This document shows positions 7,738 through 8,269 of a DNA stretch of 8,269 nucleotides, piece by piece. A program made the translations under genes and the position numbers. This stretch comes from JBHIER01 sp046760705 [NCBI: bacterium] (GTDB taxonomy: Bacteria; JBHIER01; G020348925): NCBI GenBank assembly GCA_046760705.1, contig JBHIER010000125.1, positions 1-8,269 on the forward strand, given 5' to 3'. Numbering within the stretch: the first letter of the stretch is position 1; each line of letters begins with the position of its first letter. The notes below the pieces were generated by a model. The model did no database searches. It had not been told where the DNA came from and saw nothing but the letters and a program-made list of their open reading frames with translations.

Positions 7738-8269
7738 GTGTCTATCGTCCACGCCATTATTTTGGGTGCGGTTCAGGGGCTGACGGAATTTCTTCCTGTC
7801 AGCAGTTCTGGGCATCTGGTCTTTCTCCAGCATCTTTTGGGATTCAAGGGGCCGGATGTGCTCTTCGATACCTTTCTCCATTTGGGCACGCTGGTGGCGG
7901 TGGGCGCTGTCTTCAGAGGGGATCTTATCAGCATGGGTCGGTCTCTCATCCGCTGCGATTTGGGAAGTCCTGGCGCCCGCCTCTTTCTGCTCATCGTTCT
8001 TGGGACCGTCCCGACGGCGGTGATGGGATTTCTCCTCAGAGACTATTTTGAGAGGCGGTTTTCAGAGGCGGTGCCAGCGGCCTTGATGCTTCTGGTGACA
8101 GGCTGTCTGCTGTTTGTGGCTGACAGGGTCAGGGGGGAGAGAACCTCCGCAAGCGCGATGGGCAAAAGGGACGCTTGCATCGTTGGCATGGTGCAAGGGG
8201 TATCCATCGTGCCGGGTCTGTCACGATCTGGTTCCACAATCTCCACAGGGATCTTTTTGGGTCTGGAAC
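7738..8269 (+). CDS. uppP: undecaprenyl-diphosphatase, N-terminal part (gene runs off right edge)
   Basis: UppP (BacA type) is a membrane enzyme that dephosphorylates undecaprenyl diphosphate so the lipid carrier can be reused for peptidoglycan and surface polysaccharide export; it also confers bacitracin tolerance. The frame is open for 177 codons to the edge. The first signature QGLTEFLPVSSSGHL starts at residue 13, giving the Q-x3-E pair (Q13, E17) and His26; the second signature PGLSRSGSTIS has Arg163. Hydrophobic segments between them match the multi-pass family fold. GTG 7738 is the only plausible start: an in-frame TAG lies at 7714-7716, and residues SIVHAIILGAVQG align with the family N-terminus. 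No Shine-Dalgarno is visible before it. It follows manC by 39 nt without a terminator. Roughly 90-100 residues are missing, judged from the usual length of about 270. Confidence 0.95.
   Translation, partial: MSIVHAIILGAVQGLTEFLPVSSSGHLVFLQHLLGFKGPDVLFDTFLHLGTLVAVGAVFRGDLISMGRSLIRCDLGSPGARLFLLIVLGTVPTAVMGFLLRDYFERRFSEAVPAALMLLVTGCLLFVADRVRGERTSASAMGKRDACIVGMVQGVSIVPGLSRSGSTISTGIFLGLE

Overview
The window looks like part of a chromosome from a Gram-negative (diderm) bacterium of moderately high GC. It encodes an LptE-type outer-membrane lipoprotein and uses the standard genetic code, since TGA ends hutU, the phosphomannomutase gene and the guanylyltransferase gene. Codon and base composition and the LptE subfamily suggest an uncultured or candidate-phylum lineage rather than a proteobacterium. 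That placement is inference and cannot be settled from this stretch.

Layout. (1) Positions 1-1111, minus strand: the N-terminal 370 residues of a DNA methyltransferase that runs off the left edge. The DNA is visibly more AT-rich than the rest, so it looks like an accessory or defence gene. (2) Positions 1112-1604: no convincing conserved gene. There is a good leftward sigma70-like promoter (1431-1459), which would drive the methyltransferase, and two possible small leader ORFs. (3) Positions 1605-1688: a rightward promoter with a perfect 8-3-8 inverted repeat lying on its -10 element, then a strong ribosome binding site. (4) Positions 1689-4705: hutU (urocanate hydratase) and hutI (imidazolonepropionase), the second and third steps of histidine degradation. 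(5) Positions 4668-7695: an LptE-like lipoprotein gene overlapping the end of hutI, then a phosphomannomutase/phosphoglucomutase and a mannose-1-phosphate guanylyltransferase. (6) From 7738 to the right edge: the first 177 residues of UppP (undecaprenyl-diphosphatase).

How it works together. HutU and HutI convert urocanate to N-formimino-L-glutamate. The next four genes serve the envelope: LptE helps place LPS in the outer membrane, the mutase and guanylyltransferase make GDP-mannose for surface glycans, and UppP recycles the lipid carrier for glycan and peptidoglycan assembly. All genes from hutU to uppP point right with short gaps or overlaps and no visible terminator, so the envelope genes may be co-transcribed with the catabolic pair. 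The most interesting unnamed signals are the hut operator, the hutI/lptE overlap, the leader region of the methyltransferase and a CAAAATC heptamer array at 5196-5228.
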